From the NCBI GenBank assembly GCA_951812325.1, contig OX638294.1:4564859-4628858 (forward strand): DNA of 64,000 nucleotides, given 5' to 3'. The translations under genes were made by a program, and so were the position numbers. The DNA is from an uncultured Thermoanaerobaculia bacterium. GTDB lineage: Bacteria > Acidobacteriota > Thermoanaerobaculia > Multivoradales > Multivoraceae. The number at the start of each line of letters is the position of its first letter. Position 1 is the first letter of the stretch. The notes under the pieces were generated by a model. It saw only the letters and a list, made by a program, of their open reading frames with translations, did not search any database and was not told the origin of the DNA. This document shows, piece after piece, positions 38,484-47,136 of this stretch.

Positions 38484-39671
38484 CTAGCCGGAGGCGGTAG
38501 CCGACCGGGGCCGGTTCAGGGCCCGGTCGAGTGCTCCGCGCAGGTCATCCACCAGGTCGTCCGCGCGCTCGATGCCGATCGAGAGTCTCAGGAGCTGGTC
38601 GCTGATTCCTGCCGTGGCCCTTGCCTCTGCTGTCATCGAGGCGTGAGACATCGTGGCCGGGTGGGAGATCAGGCTCTCGACGCCGCCCAGGGACTCGGCA
38701 AGCGAGAGGCAGGTCACGTTCGAGACCACGACCGCCGCGTCCTCCGTGTCACCGGCGACTTCGAAGCTGACCATGGCGCCGAACCCGTCCTGCTGACGCC
38801 TGGCGATCTCGTGGCCCGGGTGGTCGGACAGGCTCGGGTGGAAGACCTTCGCCACGGCGGGATGTTCGGCGAGCATTTCCACGACGGCAAGCGCGTTCTC
38901 CTGGTGGCAGCGCATGCGACTGTGCAATGTGCGCAGGCCGCGCAGCGTCAGGTAGCTGTCGAACGGCGCTCCGGCCACGCCCGTCATGGTCGCCCATTCC
39001 TCGAAGAACTCGTGGAGCTCCCCGGTGGCCGCGATGACTGCGCCGCCGATCACGTCGCTGTGCCCGTTCACGTACTTGGTCGTCGAGTGGATCACCGCGT
39101 CGGCGCCCCACTCGATCGGCCGCTGAAGCGCAGGCGACATGAAGGTGTTGTCGGCCACGACCAGCGCGCCGGCGTCCTTCGCGTGGCGGCAGACGGCTTC
39201 CAGATCGGTGATCCGCAGCAACGGGTTGCTGGGCGTCTCGACCAGGACGAGCTTCGGGCGGGAAGCGATCGCCGCGGCCATGGACTCCGGGTTGGTGAGA
39301 TCGGCGAACGCGACATCGAGGAGGCCGCGCCGCCGCAGACGGTCGAACAGGCGGAACGTGCCGCCGTAGCAGTCGTGGGCCGCGACGATGCGGTCTCCGG
39401 GATCGATCAGTTGGCATACCAGGGTCACCGCCGCCATCCCCGAGGCGGTGACTACCGCGCCGTGGCCTCCCTCGGCCTCCGCCAGGGCCCGGGCGAGGTC
39501 GGAGCGGGTCGGATTTCCATCGCGGGTGTAGTCGTACCGGCGCTTGCCGGCCAGGCCGGCGAAGGTGAAGTTGGAGGTCAGGTACAGCGGCGGGACGACC
39601 GCGCCGTGCTGCGTGTCGGTTGCGATCGCCGCGCGTACGGCGCGGGTTGCCGGGTCGTGGTGCGAAGTCAT
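38484..39671 (-). CDS. metB: Cystathionine gamma-synthase-type PLP enzyme (Cys/Met metabolism)
   Basis: 395 aa from ATG 39671 with GGAGG five bases upstream; a longer frame starts at 39728. It is a Cys/Met metabolism PLP enzyme: PPLYLTSNFTFAG, YDYTRDGNPTRSDLARALAE, VETPSNPLLRITD, ADNTFMSPALQRPIEWGAD, and the PLP-lysine block VIHSTTKYVNGHSDVIGG. Cystathionine gamma-synthase and cystathionine gamma-lyase cannot be told apart safely by motif. A SAM-I riboswitch immediately upstream points to methionine synthesis, so MetB is favoured. It appears to be a single-gene transcript. Confidence 0.85.
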   Translation of the reverse strand: MTSHHDPATRAVRAAIATDTQHGAVVPPLYLTSNFTFAGLAGKRRYDYTRDGNPTRSDLARALAEAEGGHGAVVTASGMAAVTLVCQLIDPGDRIVAAHDCYGGTFRLFDRLRRRGLLDVAFADLTNPESMAAAIASRPKLVLVETPSNPLLRITDLEAVCRHAKDAGALVVADNTFMSPALQRPIEWGADAVIHSTTKYVNGHSDVIGGAVIAATGELHEFFEEWATMTGVAGAPFDSYLTLRGLRTLHSRMRCHQENALAVVEMLAEHPAVAKVFHPSLSDHPGHEIARRQQDGFGAMVSFEVAGDTEDAAVVVSNVTCLSLAESLGGVESLISHPATMSHASMTAEARATAGISDQLLRLSIGIERADDLVDDLRGALDRALNRPRSATASG

Positions 39672-39676
39672 GTGAG

Positions 39677-39801
39677 CCTCCGGTTGGGAAGTGGGTTGCC
39701 TGGTCCCGCAGGCGCGGAACGGCTTCAACGCTCTCCCGAGAGGACTTCTACGGAGAGTGGACCGGAGGAGGCGCCGAGACCGCGTTGCGCGCGGTTCGTT
39801 G
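39677..39801 (-). promoter_or_regulatory. Expression platform of the SAM riboswitch (anti-Shine-Dalgarno)
   Basis: In the mRNA the segment CCUCCGG at 39762-39768 is exactly complementary to the metB Shine-Dalgarno CCGGAGG at 39677-39683. A second hairpin (ACCGCG/CGCGGT around a CGCAA loop) lies just after the aptamer. Together they predict control of translation initiation by sequestration and not by an intrinsic terminator, since no U-run is present. Confidence 0.6.
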
Positions 39802-39923
39802 ACTCATCTCTCGGTCGCCCCGATGGCGGGTTTCCGTAGGAGTTGGCACCTTCTCGGGGTTGCGAAGCCCCGGTGGTTGCCCCGGCTTCAGCGGGCCCAA
39901 TCCCTCGGCCGGTCTCGATGAGT
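39802..39923 (-). promoter_or_regulatory. SAM-I riboswitch aptamer
   Basis: 122 nt on the minus strand. P1 pairs ACUCAUC (39917-39923) with GAUGAGU (39802-39808) perfectly. In between are the core SAM-I blocks: GAGGGAUUGGGCCCGCUGAA, GCCGGGGCAACC, a P3-type hairpin ACCGGGGCUUCGCAACCCC, then GGUGCCAACUCC. All are in SAM-I order and spacing. Binding of S-adenosylmethionine to this aptamer class represses downstream genes. The metB-type ORF starts 130 bases later. Confidence 0.9.
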
Positions 39924-40349
39924 GCTCCGGAGACGGCCAGCCGCCGCCGAAGCTCCGCGAACGGTAGCAGATTGTCCCGGTACCGGGCGGCCCGCTCGCA
40001 TCGGACGGCGGATTGGTCTCGAGCGGGTACCCATGCCGCCCCGCATCGTGCCGGGTGCTCGGTGACTCGCATCCGGAGGTGGTTCGCGCGTGGCGCGGGG
40101 GCGCCGTACCGGATGCGTCCGGATTGCACCGGGCCATCGTCCCATCGATCCATGGTCGTAGCGGATCGCTTCGACTGATCGACGGCATGGCGCCGTTCCG
40201 GGCGGCGCCGGGCGCGCTGCTATGCTGAACCGGCCCTGCACAGATTGGACCGCGGTCGACGTTGCCGTGTTGCGGCGCAGACCTTCGCGGCTTCCGTGAC
40301 CTGATCTGCCGCACTTCCAGTTCGGAGGCGCCATGGAAGGAGATTTCGC
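39924..40349. other. Intergenic region ahead of the TonB receptor
   Basis: About 426 bases between the riboswitch (minus) and the receptor ATG (plus). AAGGAG lies eight bases before the ATG of the receptor. TATGCT at 40221-40226 could be a -10, but no matching -35 is seen. Open frames here are short and unconvincing. Confidence 0.5.
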
Positions 40350-43300
40350 ATGAGGAACCTGCGTGCTCGTCAGTCCGGGTTCGCGCTGCTTGCGCTCGCT
40401 CTGGTCTTCTGCGCCTCCGCGGCCTGGGGACAGGCAACGGGCCAGTTGAGCGGCTTCGTCACGAATGACGAGGGAGGCGCCCTGCCGGGCGTCGCGGTCA
40501 CCGTGACCAACGTGGCCACGAACCAGTCCCGCCTGGTGATGACCGGCCAGGACGGGTACTTCGCGGCGCCGCTGCTGCCGCCCGGGGACTACAACGTGAC
40601 GGCCGCGCTCGAGGGCTTCGTCCAGTTGAGTCGGGAAGGCGTTCGGGTCAGCGCGGCCGAAACCGCGCGGATCAGCATGTCGCTGGCTACGGGCGAGTTC
40701 TCGGAGACGATGACGGTGACCGCCGAAGCGCCCCTGATCGAGACGTCGAACGCGACTCTGGGCATCGTCGTCGACGAGGTGAAGATCGTCCAGTTGCCGC
40801 TCAACGGCCGGAACTTCACCCAGCTGGGTACGTTGATTCCGGGCGTGGTCGAACCTCCGGCACGTCTCGGCGGGGCGCGCGGCGACGCGGACGCGGCGAT
40901 CAACGGCTTCGGCGCCGTGACCTCGGGCTTCAGCGTCAACGGCGTGCGCAACCAGTCGAACAACTTCCTGCTCGACGGCGCCGCGAACAACGACACGTTC
41001 AACACCGGGTTCGTCTTGCGGCCGCCGCCGGACGCGATCGAGGAGTTCAAGATCCTGACCCATTCCTACACGGCGGAGTTCGGCAAGAGCGCCGGCTCGA
41101 TCGTCAACGTGGTGACCAGGTCCGGCAGCAACAGCCTGCGGGGGAGCGTCTGGGAGTTCAACCGTGACGACTCCTTCGAGTCGCGAAACTACTTCTCGCC
41201 GCCGGATCAGGAGAAGCCGACCCTGGCGCAGGACCAGTTCGGCGGCAGCCTCGGCGGGCCCCTGATGACCGACCGGCTGTTCGGCTTCGGCTACTACGAG
41301 GGCTTCCGCAACACCCGCGGCACGACGCAGAACGTCGCGGTGCTGAGCGCCGCCCAACGGATGGGGGACTTCTCGGGCGGGTCGACCATCATCGATCCGT
41401 TGACCGGGGATCCGTTCCCCGGCAACGTGATCCCGGCCGACCGGCTGAGCCCCATTGCGGTCAGGCTGATCAACGACTTCATGCCGCTGCCGAACGTGGG
41501 CGGCCGCTACATCGCGTCGCCCGACGTCACGGACGATCGGGACCAGTTCGGGCTGCGCCTGGACTACCGGATCACGGATTCCCAGAACATCCTCCTGCGC
41601 CTGCTGCGGAGCAACTCCGACCGCTTCGAGCCGCCCACGGTGCGGCCGATCGGCAATACGGCCTCCGCGCAACTCGACGACTACATGCTGTCCCACACCG
41701 CTGCGGCGGGGTCGAACGTCTTCAATCAGGCGCGGCTGCTGTCGAGCCGGATCGATGCGGAGCCGGTGGTTACCAGCGGCATCACGAACTCCGAGTACGG
41801 CATCAATCTGCCGAACATCAACGAGCTGGCGGTCGGTTTGCCGCAGTTCTCGATCTCGGGCTTCCCGAGCATGGGCGACCGCAACCAGCCGTTCGTCAAG
41901 CGGGAGAACGAGGTCGACCAGTTCACGAACGACCTGACGATCCTGCGCGGCCGCCACACGCTCAAGGCGGGCGTGGACGTCCGCAACGAGAAGATGTTCA
42001 TCGGCTTCATCAACCGGCCGAACGGGGACTTCGCATTCAACGGCCGTCATACCGGCAGCGCCGCGGCCGACTTCCTGCTCGGGCTGCCCTCGTTGATCCG
42101 CACCGCGGTGCCGGGCGCCGACTCGATCAACGAGGGCGATGGCTGGCTCTACTCCGGTTACGTTCAGGACGAGTTCCGGGTCACGCCGCGGATGACGCTG
42201 AACCTCGGCCTCAGGTACGAGTTGGCAACGCCCTTCGAGGACAGCGGCGACGGGCTGAACAGCTTCCGGCCCGGCCAGCAGTCCACGCGCTTCCCTGACG
42301 CTCCCGCCGGCCTGGTCTACCCGGGCGACGAGGGGGTGCCGAAGGGGACGTACGACGCGGACACGAACAACTTCGCGCCGCGGCTGGCGATGGTCTGGGA
42401 CCCTCAGGGCGACGGCCGCTCGAGCCTCCGCGCGGGTTGGGGGCTGTTCTTCGACAGCCTGCCGGGCCAGGGCGACTTCTTCCAGAACTCCGTCCTGGCG
42501 CCGCCGTTCAATCCCCTGGTCCAGCTCAGCGCGCCGCCTGCGGTGGTGCCTCTCGCCGACCCGCTGGTGAATCTCGAGGGCGGGCCAACGCGATTCCCTC
42601 CGGGGATCATCTTCATCGGCTGGAGTTCGCACTTCACCACCCCGAGCTACCAGCACTACAACCTCACGTACCAGCGGCAGCTCGGGGAGAACATCGGCCT
42701 CGAGGTCGGCTATGTCGGATCGCGGGGCAGGAACCTGCCGATCTTCATGGAGGTCAATCCGCGAGTCGTCGAATCCGGCCAGACCACGCTCGGACCGCGC
42801 ACCTTCCCGGCCTTCAGCCTGGTGCGGCCGACCTTCACGGTGGCGAAATCCTGGTACGACGCGTGGCAGGCGAGTGTGCGGATGCGCCCCACCCGTGGCC
42901 TGAACTTCCTCTTCTCGTACACCTACGGCAACGCCGAGGACCACGTTTCGGGGCTCAACGTCGGCGGCGAGGAGCGGCCGATCATTCCGGTCGACCTGGC
43001 GCGGCTGAGCTCGATCGACCAGGCGCTCGAGCGTGAGCGCGGCCCGGCGCTGTTCGATGTCCGGCACCGCGTGGTGCTCAGCTTCGGCTACGACCTGCCG
43101 TCGCTCGAGAACGGCAACGCCTTCGTGCGGGGACTGTTCGGCAACTGGCAGGTCAACGGCATCCTGCAGTTCCAGACCGGGTATCCGTTCCCCATCCGTG
43201 TCCGCGGCGACGACATCCGTGGCCTGACCTCGCGTCCGGACCAGGTTTGCGACCCGAACGAGGGCGCGCCCAGGACGATCGAGAAGTGGTTCAACACGGA

Positions 43301-43589
43301 GTGCTTCGCGCCGCTGACCCTGGCCGAGACGGCCACCCGGCGCGGCAACGCGGGCCGGAACATCCTCCGGGGCCCGGACTTCGAGCGCGTCGACCTGTCG
43401 TTGATCAAGAACATCCCGGTCGGCGGCGACGACCGGTCGCTGCAGCTTCGGATCGAGGCCTTCAACGCCTTCGACCGGGTCAACTTCGCCCAGCCGGGCA
43501 ACCGGGTCGGCGATCGGGACTACGGCATGATCACCGCGACGAACGGCGACGGCCGGATCGTCCAGCTCGGCGTCAAGTACAACTTCTGA
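40350..43589 (+). CDS. TonB-dependent receptor, Oar-like, with N-terminal carboxypeptidase-regulatory-like domain
   Basis: 1079 aa, signal peptide ALLALALVFCASAAWGQ. Residues 27-110 are a CarboxypepD_reg-like domain (GQLSGFVTNDEGGALPGVAVTVTNV, GYFAAPLLPPGDYNVTAALEGF). A plug-like segment follows (IVQLPLNGRNFTQLGTLIPGV; GFSVNGVRNQSNNFLLDGAANND; GSIVNVVTRSGSN). The remainder is a large outer-membrane barrel with aromatic-rich strands (FTLRYEL-like LGLRYELATPF; NYNLTYQRQL). It ends IVQLGVKYNF with the C-terminal Phe typical of barrel insertion. Oar-like receptors of this kind are expanded in Acidobacteriota. The substrate is unknown; neighbours give no clue. Confidence 0.9.
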   Translation: MRNLRARQSGFALLALALVFCASAAWGQATGQLSGFVTNDEGGALPGVAVTVTNVATNQSRLVMTGQDGYFAAPLLPPGDYNVTAALEGFVQLSREGVRVSAAETARISMSLATGEFSETMTVTAEAPLIETSNATLGIVVDEVKIVQLPLNGRNFTQLGTLIPGVVEPPARLGGARGDADAAINGFGAVTSGFSVNGVRNQSNNFLLDGAANNDTFNTGFVLRPPPDAIEEFKILTHSYTAEFGKSAGSIVNVVTRSGSNSLRGSVWEFNRDDSFESRNYFSPPDQEKPTLAQDQFGGSLGGPLMTDRLFGFGYYEGFRNTRGTTQNVAVLSAAQRMGDFSGGSTIIDPLTGDPFPGNVIPADRLSPIAVRLINDFMPLPNVGGRYIASPDVTDDRDQFGLRLDYRITDSQNILLRLLRSNSDRFEPPTVRPIGNTASAQLDDYMLSHTAAAGSNVFNQARLLSSRIDAEPVVTSGITNSEYGINLPNINELAVGLPQFSISGFPSMGDRNQPFVKRENEVDQFTNDLTILRGRHTLKAGVDVRNEKMFIGFINRPNGDFAFNGRHTGSAAADFLLGLPSLIRTAVPGADSINEGDGWLYSGYVQDEFRVTPRMTLNLGLRYELATPFEDSGDGLNSFRPGQQSTRFPDAPAGLVYPGDEGVPKGTYDADTNNFAPRLAMVWDPQGDGRSSLRAGWGLFFDSLPGQGDFFQNSVLAPPFNPLVQLSAPPAVVPLADPLVNLEGGPTRFPPGIIFIGWSSHFTTPSYQHYNLTYQRQLGENIGLEVGYVGSRGRNLPIFMEVNPRVVESGQTTLGPRTFPAFSLVRPTFTVAKSWYDAWQASVRMRPTRGLNFLFSYTYGNAEDHVSGLNVGGEERPIIPVDLARLSSIDQALERERGPALFDVRHRVVLSFGYDLPSLENGNAFVRGLFGNWQVNGILQFQTGYPFPIRVRGDDIRGLTSRPDQVCDPNEGAPRTIEKWFNTECFAPLTLAETATRRGNAGRNILRGPDFERVDLSLIKNIPVGGDDRSLQLRIEAFNAFDRVNFAQPGNRVGDRDYGMITATNGDGRIVQLGVKYNF

Positions 43590-43610
43590 GGCAGCCAGGA
43601 CCATTCCAAA

Positions 43611-43631
43611 GCCCAGCGCTCGACGCTGGGC
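43611..43631. terminator. Hairpin downstream of TonB receptor
   Basis: GCCCAGCG-CTCGA-CGCTGGGC, perfect 8-bp stem with a 5-base loop, 22 bases after the receptor stop. No U-tract follows. Confidence 0.5.
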
Positions 43632-43707
43632 GCGGGCGGAAGGCCTTCATTCCGGAGGGTCGAGAGCCGTGCCGGCGCCGAGTTGCCGATGCCGGAGTGG
43701 TTTCCTC

Positions 43708-43724
43708 ACTTCGGTCACCGAAGT
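43708..43724. terminator. Second hairpin between the receptor and LAB_N gene
   Basis: ACTTCGG-TCA-CCGAAGT, a perfect 7-bp inverted repeat with a 3-base loop, in the convergent gap 54 bases before the LAB_N stop. It may terminate the minus-strand unit. Confidence 0.4.
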
Positions 43725-43777
43725 TCCCGACTTTGGAACGGCCCTGTCTGAGGCAGCAGCCCGCCGGGTGCGGGCTG

Positions 43778-44062
43778 CTAGTCTGCTGCCGCTGCTTTCT
43801 GCCGGCGGACGAACCAGAGGTTGCGGGTGTAGACGAGGATGCCGCTGCCTTGGCCCAGGATGAACACCCACTCCCGGATCCATATCGCGTAGCTGAGGAG
43901 CATCAGACCGCCTACGAGACTCAGGTACCAGAAGACGTTCGGGACGACGCTCTGGCGGTGGCGTTCCGTAGCGATCCACTGAACGAGGAAGCGAGAGGTG
44001 AAGAGGGCCTGGCCCCCGAAGCCCACGGCTACCCAGATGTTGTGGGGTGTGAGTTCGGGCAT
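43778..44062 (-). CDS. LAB_N-domain inner-membrane protein
   Basis: 94 aa, matching the stand-alone lipid-A-disaccharide-synthase N-terminal (LAB_N) domain: VAVGFGGQALFTSRFLVQWI, SVVPNVFWYLSLVGGLMLLS, YAIWIREWVFILGQGSG and LVYTRNLWF. Three membrane helices are expected. The small protein often accompanies GT2 glycosyltransferases acting on polyprenyl phosphates, possibly as a flippase or partner. Here it overlaps such a gene by 34 bases at its start, which supports a joint function. Confidence 0.9.
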   Translation of the reverse strand: MPELTPHNIWVAVGFGGQALFTSRFLVQWIATERHRQSVVPNVFWYLSLVGGLMLLSYAIWIREWVFILGQGSGILVYTRNLWFVRRQKAAAAD

Positions 44063-44781
44063 GGCGGGCTCTCCAGTGAGTGAGCGGTGGCGGAGACGGC
44101 CCGGTGGCGGAACCAGGAGACGCCGAAGAGGTCCAGGATGCCGCGCAGGAAGCGGCCGCGGATGTTGTACTTGCTCTTGCCCCGGGTGCGGGGACGATGC
44201 CGGACCGGGATCTCAGCGTAACTGCCGCCGTGCCGCAAGGCCAGCAGCGGCAGGAACCGGTGAAGACCGTCGAAAGCCGGCAGATCGTTGAGCGCGGCGG
44301 CTCGGTAGCCCTTGAGCGCGCAACCGATGTCCGTGCAGGGGTCGCCGAGGATCCATCGCCGCACCCTGTTCGAGATCCGGCTGGCAGTGCGCCGCAGCCA
44401 CGTGTCGCGGCGGTTGGCGCGCACCCCGGAGGCGATGTCGTGGTCGTCGAGCAGGGCGGCGATCGCCGGTATGTCGGCCGGGTCGTTCTGCAGGTCGGCG
44501 TCCATCGTGACGACGAGCGGTGCCCGGGCGGCGCGAATCCCGGCCAGCAGGGCCGCTGACTGGCCGCCGTGGCGGTCGAGACCGATTGCCCGAACCCGCG
44601 CGTCTCCCGCGGCCAGAGCGACAAGTTCCTCGCGGCTGCCGTCCGTACTCAGGTCGTCGACGAGGATCAACTCGTAGTCGATGCCGGCCACGGCCATCGC
44701 GTCGCCGGTCTCGGCCGCCAGTCGTTCCAGGTTGCCCGCTTCGTTGAAGACCGGAGCGACGATCGAGATTCTTGGCGGCAT
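44029..44781 (-). CDS. GT2 glycosyltransferase, dolichyl/undecaprenyl-phosphate sugar synthase type
   Basis: 250 aa from ATG 44781; the open frame upstream overlaps other sequence and is not used. GT-A signatures: ISIVAPVFNEAGNLERLA, ELILVDDLSTDGS, GGQSAALLAGIRAA and the metal-binding MDADLQNDP (94-100). CTDIGCALKGYRAA matches the DPM1/ArnC acceptor region. There are no clear C-terminal membrane helices, so it is the DPM1-like soluble form. It likely transfers a sugar to a polyprenyl phosphate. The stop overlaps the LAB_N start. Confidence 0.87.
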   Translation of the reverse strand: MPPRISIVAPVFNEAGNLERLAAETGDAMAVAGIDYELILVDDLSTDGSREELVALAAGDARVRAIGLDRHGGQSAALLAGIRAARAPLVVTMDADLQNDPADIPAIAALLDDHDIASGVRANRRDTWLRRTASRISNRVRRWILGDPCTDIGCALKGYRAAALNDLPAFDGLHRFLPLLALRHGGSYAEIPVRHRPRTRGKSKYNIRGRFLRGILDLFGVSWFRHRAVSATAHSLESPPCPNSHPTTSG

Positions 44782-45049
44782 GACAGGCTCTGCCGGGTCC
44801 TCCCGGGAGGGTTCGAGGCGGTGTCGCCGGGCCGTCGTGCGGGGAACAGGCGGCGAGTTTCCTGTCGGCGGGGATCCTTGGAATCTGTCGCGCTGTACCG
44901 CGAGGCCGTGGACGTGGGTGTGTTCCATGCGAGCTTTGCGCCGCGGAAGGCGGCGCAGCAAGTTTACGGCGCAAGCTCCCGAAAGCGGACGGGATGGGCC
45001 GAAAGCGAGGGACGTGATCGAGGCGCCGCCGACGCGGCCAGCGCCGCGT

Positions 45050-45697
45050 ATGCCGTGCGTTGATACCCTGCCCGCCGTGCTGATTGTCGTGCGCCATGGC
45101 GAGACCGCCTCGAACGCCGCCCGGATCGTCCAGGTACCAGAGACTCCGCTCAACGAGCGCGGCATGGCGCAGGCGGAGCGGCTGGCGGAACGGCTGGCGA
45201 AGCACCATGGGGAACGGCCTGTCGGGCAGGTCGTGGCCAGCCATCTGCGGCGCGCGGAGATGACCGCGGCGCCGGTAGCGGCGGCCTTGGGTTTGCCGCT
45301 GCTCGTCGAGCCGCTGCTCGCCGAGCGCAACTTCGGGGACCTTCGGGGCCGGGCCTACGCCGACATCGGACTCGACATCATGGCGCCCGGATATCAACCC
45401 CCGGCGGGAGAGGACTGGGCGACCTTCCACCGCCGCGTCGATCAGGCCTGGAGCAGGATTCGTCAGCTCGCGGGGGAAACCGAAGGCGACAGCGTATTCG
45501 TCACCCACGGCCTGGTCTGCCACTCTCTGGCGCTGCATCACCTGCACCTTGGCGACGGCGTCGAGCAGCCCGATCGTTGGGGGAACACCTCGGTCACGCA
45601 GGTCGAGGCCCGGACGCCGTGGAGGACGACCCGGATCAACTGCTGTGACCACCTGGACAGGGCGACTGCCGACGGCGGTCAGATGTCAGGTATCTGA
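45050..45697 (+). CDS. Histidine phosphatase (phosphoglycerate mutase-like)
   Basis: 215 aa from ATG 45050; GTG 45077 is also possible. The RHG motif (IVVRHGETASNAA) supplies the phosphohistidine. Other histidine-phosphatase marks: RGMAQAERLAERLA, VVASHLRRAEMTAAPVA, LLAERNFGDLRGR and DSVFVTHGLVCHSLALHHLH, which carries the second catalytic His. Substrate is unknown: sugar phosphates, alpha-ribazole-type or peptidyl phosphate are all possible. A hairpin follows 15 bases after the stop. Confidence 0.85.
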   Translation: MPCVDTLPAVLIVVRHGETASNAARIVQVPETPLNERGMAQAERLAERLAKHHGERPVGQVVASHLRRAEMTAAPVAAALGLPLLVEPLLAERNFGDLRGRAYADIGLDIMAPGYQPPAGEDWATFHRRVDQAWSRIRQLAGETEGDSVFVTHGLVCHSLALHHLHLGDGVEQPDRWGNTSVTQVEARTPWRTTRINCCDHLDRATADGGQMSGI

Positions 45698-46045
45698 TCG
45701 GCCTGGACCGGAGGCGGTCGAATGACCGCCGTTAGGCCGGAGGCGGTCGGATCGCAGGCAAGGGACCGACGGTTCTTCAGCTGCGGGCGCAGTCCGAGGC
45801 CGAGTGGCCCGAAACGGCGCGCCGCCCTAAGGTGCGGCGCGTTCGGCTGCTGCGGACCCTCGGCACGCTCGGATAAAGTCCGGTTCTCCCTCTTGGCAGC
45901 TTCGGGAAGAACCGAGGTCGAGGGCGGGTTGCAGACAGCGTAGCCGGGGCTGCGTAGCCGGGGCTGTGTGTGAAGCCGCGGTTCCGCGTGTTCCCGTTGC
46001 CGGAAATCTGCAGGTGTTGCCTCTCCAGGCAGTGGTTTACCGGAA
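45698..46045. other. Intergenic region ahead of the Bat operon, with tandem repeat
   Basis: 348 bases without a supported gene. Besides the hairpin at 45713, it contains a 14-base unit GCGTAGCCGGGGCT repeated twice head to tail at 45938-45965, and a repeated CCGGAGGCGGTCG near 45710 and 45738. It should contain the promoter of the eight-gene operon; I could not identify it. Confidence 0.6.
45713..45730 (+). terminator. Hairpin after the histidine phosphatase gene
   Basis: GGCGGTC-GAAT-GACCGCC, a perfect 7-bp GC stem starting 15 bases after the stop. No U-tract, so efficiency is uncertain. Confidence 0.45.
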
Positions 46046-47128
46046 ATGACCCAGGACGGACCTTTCGACATGACCGTGGACCTGAGCGAGACCCAACAGC
46101 CGTCGGCGCCCCCGCCGGCGCCGCCGACCGTGCCTTTCGTGGCCGGGGCCAGCGAAGAACTGCGGCGTGAAATCGCGGCCCAGGCGGACCTGCTGCAGCG
46201 CGTCCGTACGGAGGTGGGGAAGGTCATGGTCGGCCAGACCTACATGATCGACCGCCTCCTGATGGCTCTGATCGCGGATGGGCACGTGCTGATCGAGGGG
46301 ATTCCGGGCCTCGCCAAGACCACCGCGATCAAGACGCTCTCCCAGGCGGTCGAGACCGGCTTCTCCCGCATTCAGTTCACGCCCGACCTGCTGCCCGCCG
46401 ATCTGCTCGGCACCCAGATCTACCGCGTGGATCAGCACGACTTCCAGGTCAAGCAGGGGCCGATCTTCACGAATCTGCTGCTCGCGGACGAGATCAACCG
46501 GGCCCCCGCGAAGGTGCAGAGCGCGTTGCTCGAGGCGATGCAGGAGCGACAGGTCACCCTGGGCGACGAGACCTTCGACCTGCCCGATCCGTTCCTGGTG
46601 CTGGCGACCCAGAACCCGATCGAGCAGGAGGGGACCTATCCGCTGCCGGAAGCCCAGGTCGACCGCTTCATGCTCAAGCTGCGCGTGGACTACCCGAACC
46701 GGGAGGAAGAACGGGAGATCATGCGCCGGATGGCCCGGCGGGAGCGGCCTGTCGTCGAGGCGGTCGTCAGCCCGGACGAGATCCGCCGGGCGCGGGACGT
46801 CGCTGACGCGATCTACCTGGATCCCAAGGTCGAGGAGTACATCGTCGATCTGGTGTTCGCGACCAGGCAACCGGCAGATGTCGGACTCGAGCGCCTGGAG
46901 CCGCTCATCGAGTACGGGGCGTCCCCGCGCGCCACGATCTTCCTCGCCGCGGCCGCCCGCGTGCAGGCCTTGATGTCGGGCCGGACCTACGTCACGCCGC
47001 AGGACGTGAAGACGGTGGGCGCGGACATCCTGAGGCACCGCGTGCTGGTGTCGTACGAGGCGGAAGCCCGCGATCTCTGTGCGGACGATCTGATCCGGGA
47101 GATCATGGGTACCGTCGACGTTCCCTGA
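46046..47128 (+). CDS. MoxR-family AAA+ ATPase
   Basis: 360 aa, ATG 46046. MoxR proteins act as chaperones with VWA proteins. Motifs: Walker A GIPGLAKTTAIKTL, FTPDLLPADLLGTQIY, Walker B LLLADEINRAPAKVQSALLE, sensor 1 LVLATQNPIEQEGTYPLPEAQ and DRFMLKLRVDYP. A short N-terminal extension (about 45 residues) precedes the fold. It is the first gene of the aerotolerance-type cluster and is followed 8 bases later by the DUF58 gene, the classic pairing. Confidence 0.95.
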   Translation: MTQDGPFDMTVDLSETQQPSAPPPAPPTVPFVAGASEELRREIAAQADLLQRVRTEVGKVMVGQTYMIDRLLMALIADGHVLIEGIPGLAKTTAIKTLSQAVETGFSRIQFTPDLLPADLLGTQIYRVDQHDFQVKQGPIFTNLLLADEINRAPAKVQSALLEAMQERQVTLGDETFDLPDPFLVLATQNPIEQEGTYPLPEAQVDRFMLKLRVDYPNREEEREIMRRMARRERPVVEAVVSPDEIRRARDVADAIYLDPKVEEYIVDLVFATRQPADVGLERLEPLIEYGASPRATIFLAAAARVQALMSGRTYVTPQDVKTVGADILRHRVLVSYEAEARDLCADDLIREIMGTVDVP

Positions 47129-47136
47129 GGCGATCG

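Noticed and set aside
39888..43604. 1238-codon open frame opposite the TonB receptor
   Set aside because: Antisense shadow of the receptor, repeating its amino-acid bias in reverse and crossing the riboswitch. No start signal or homology.
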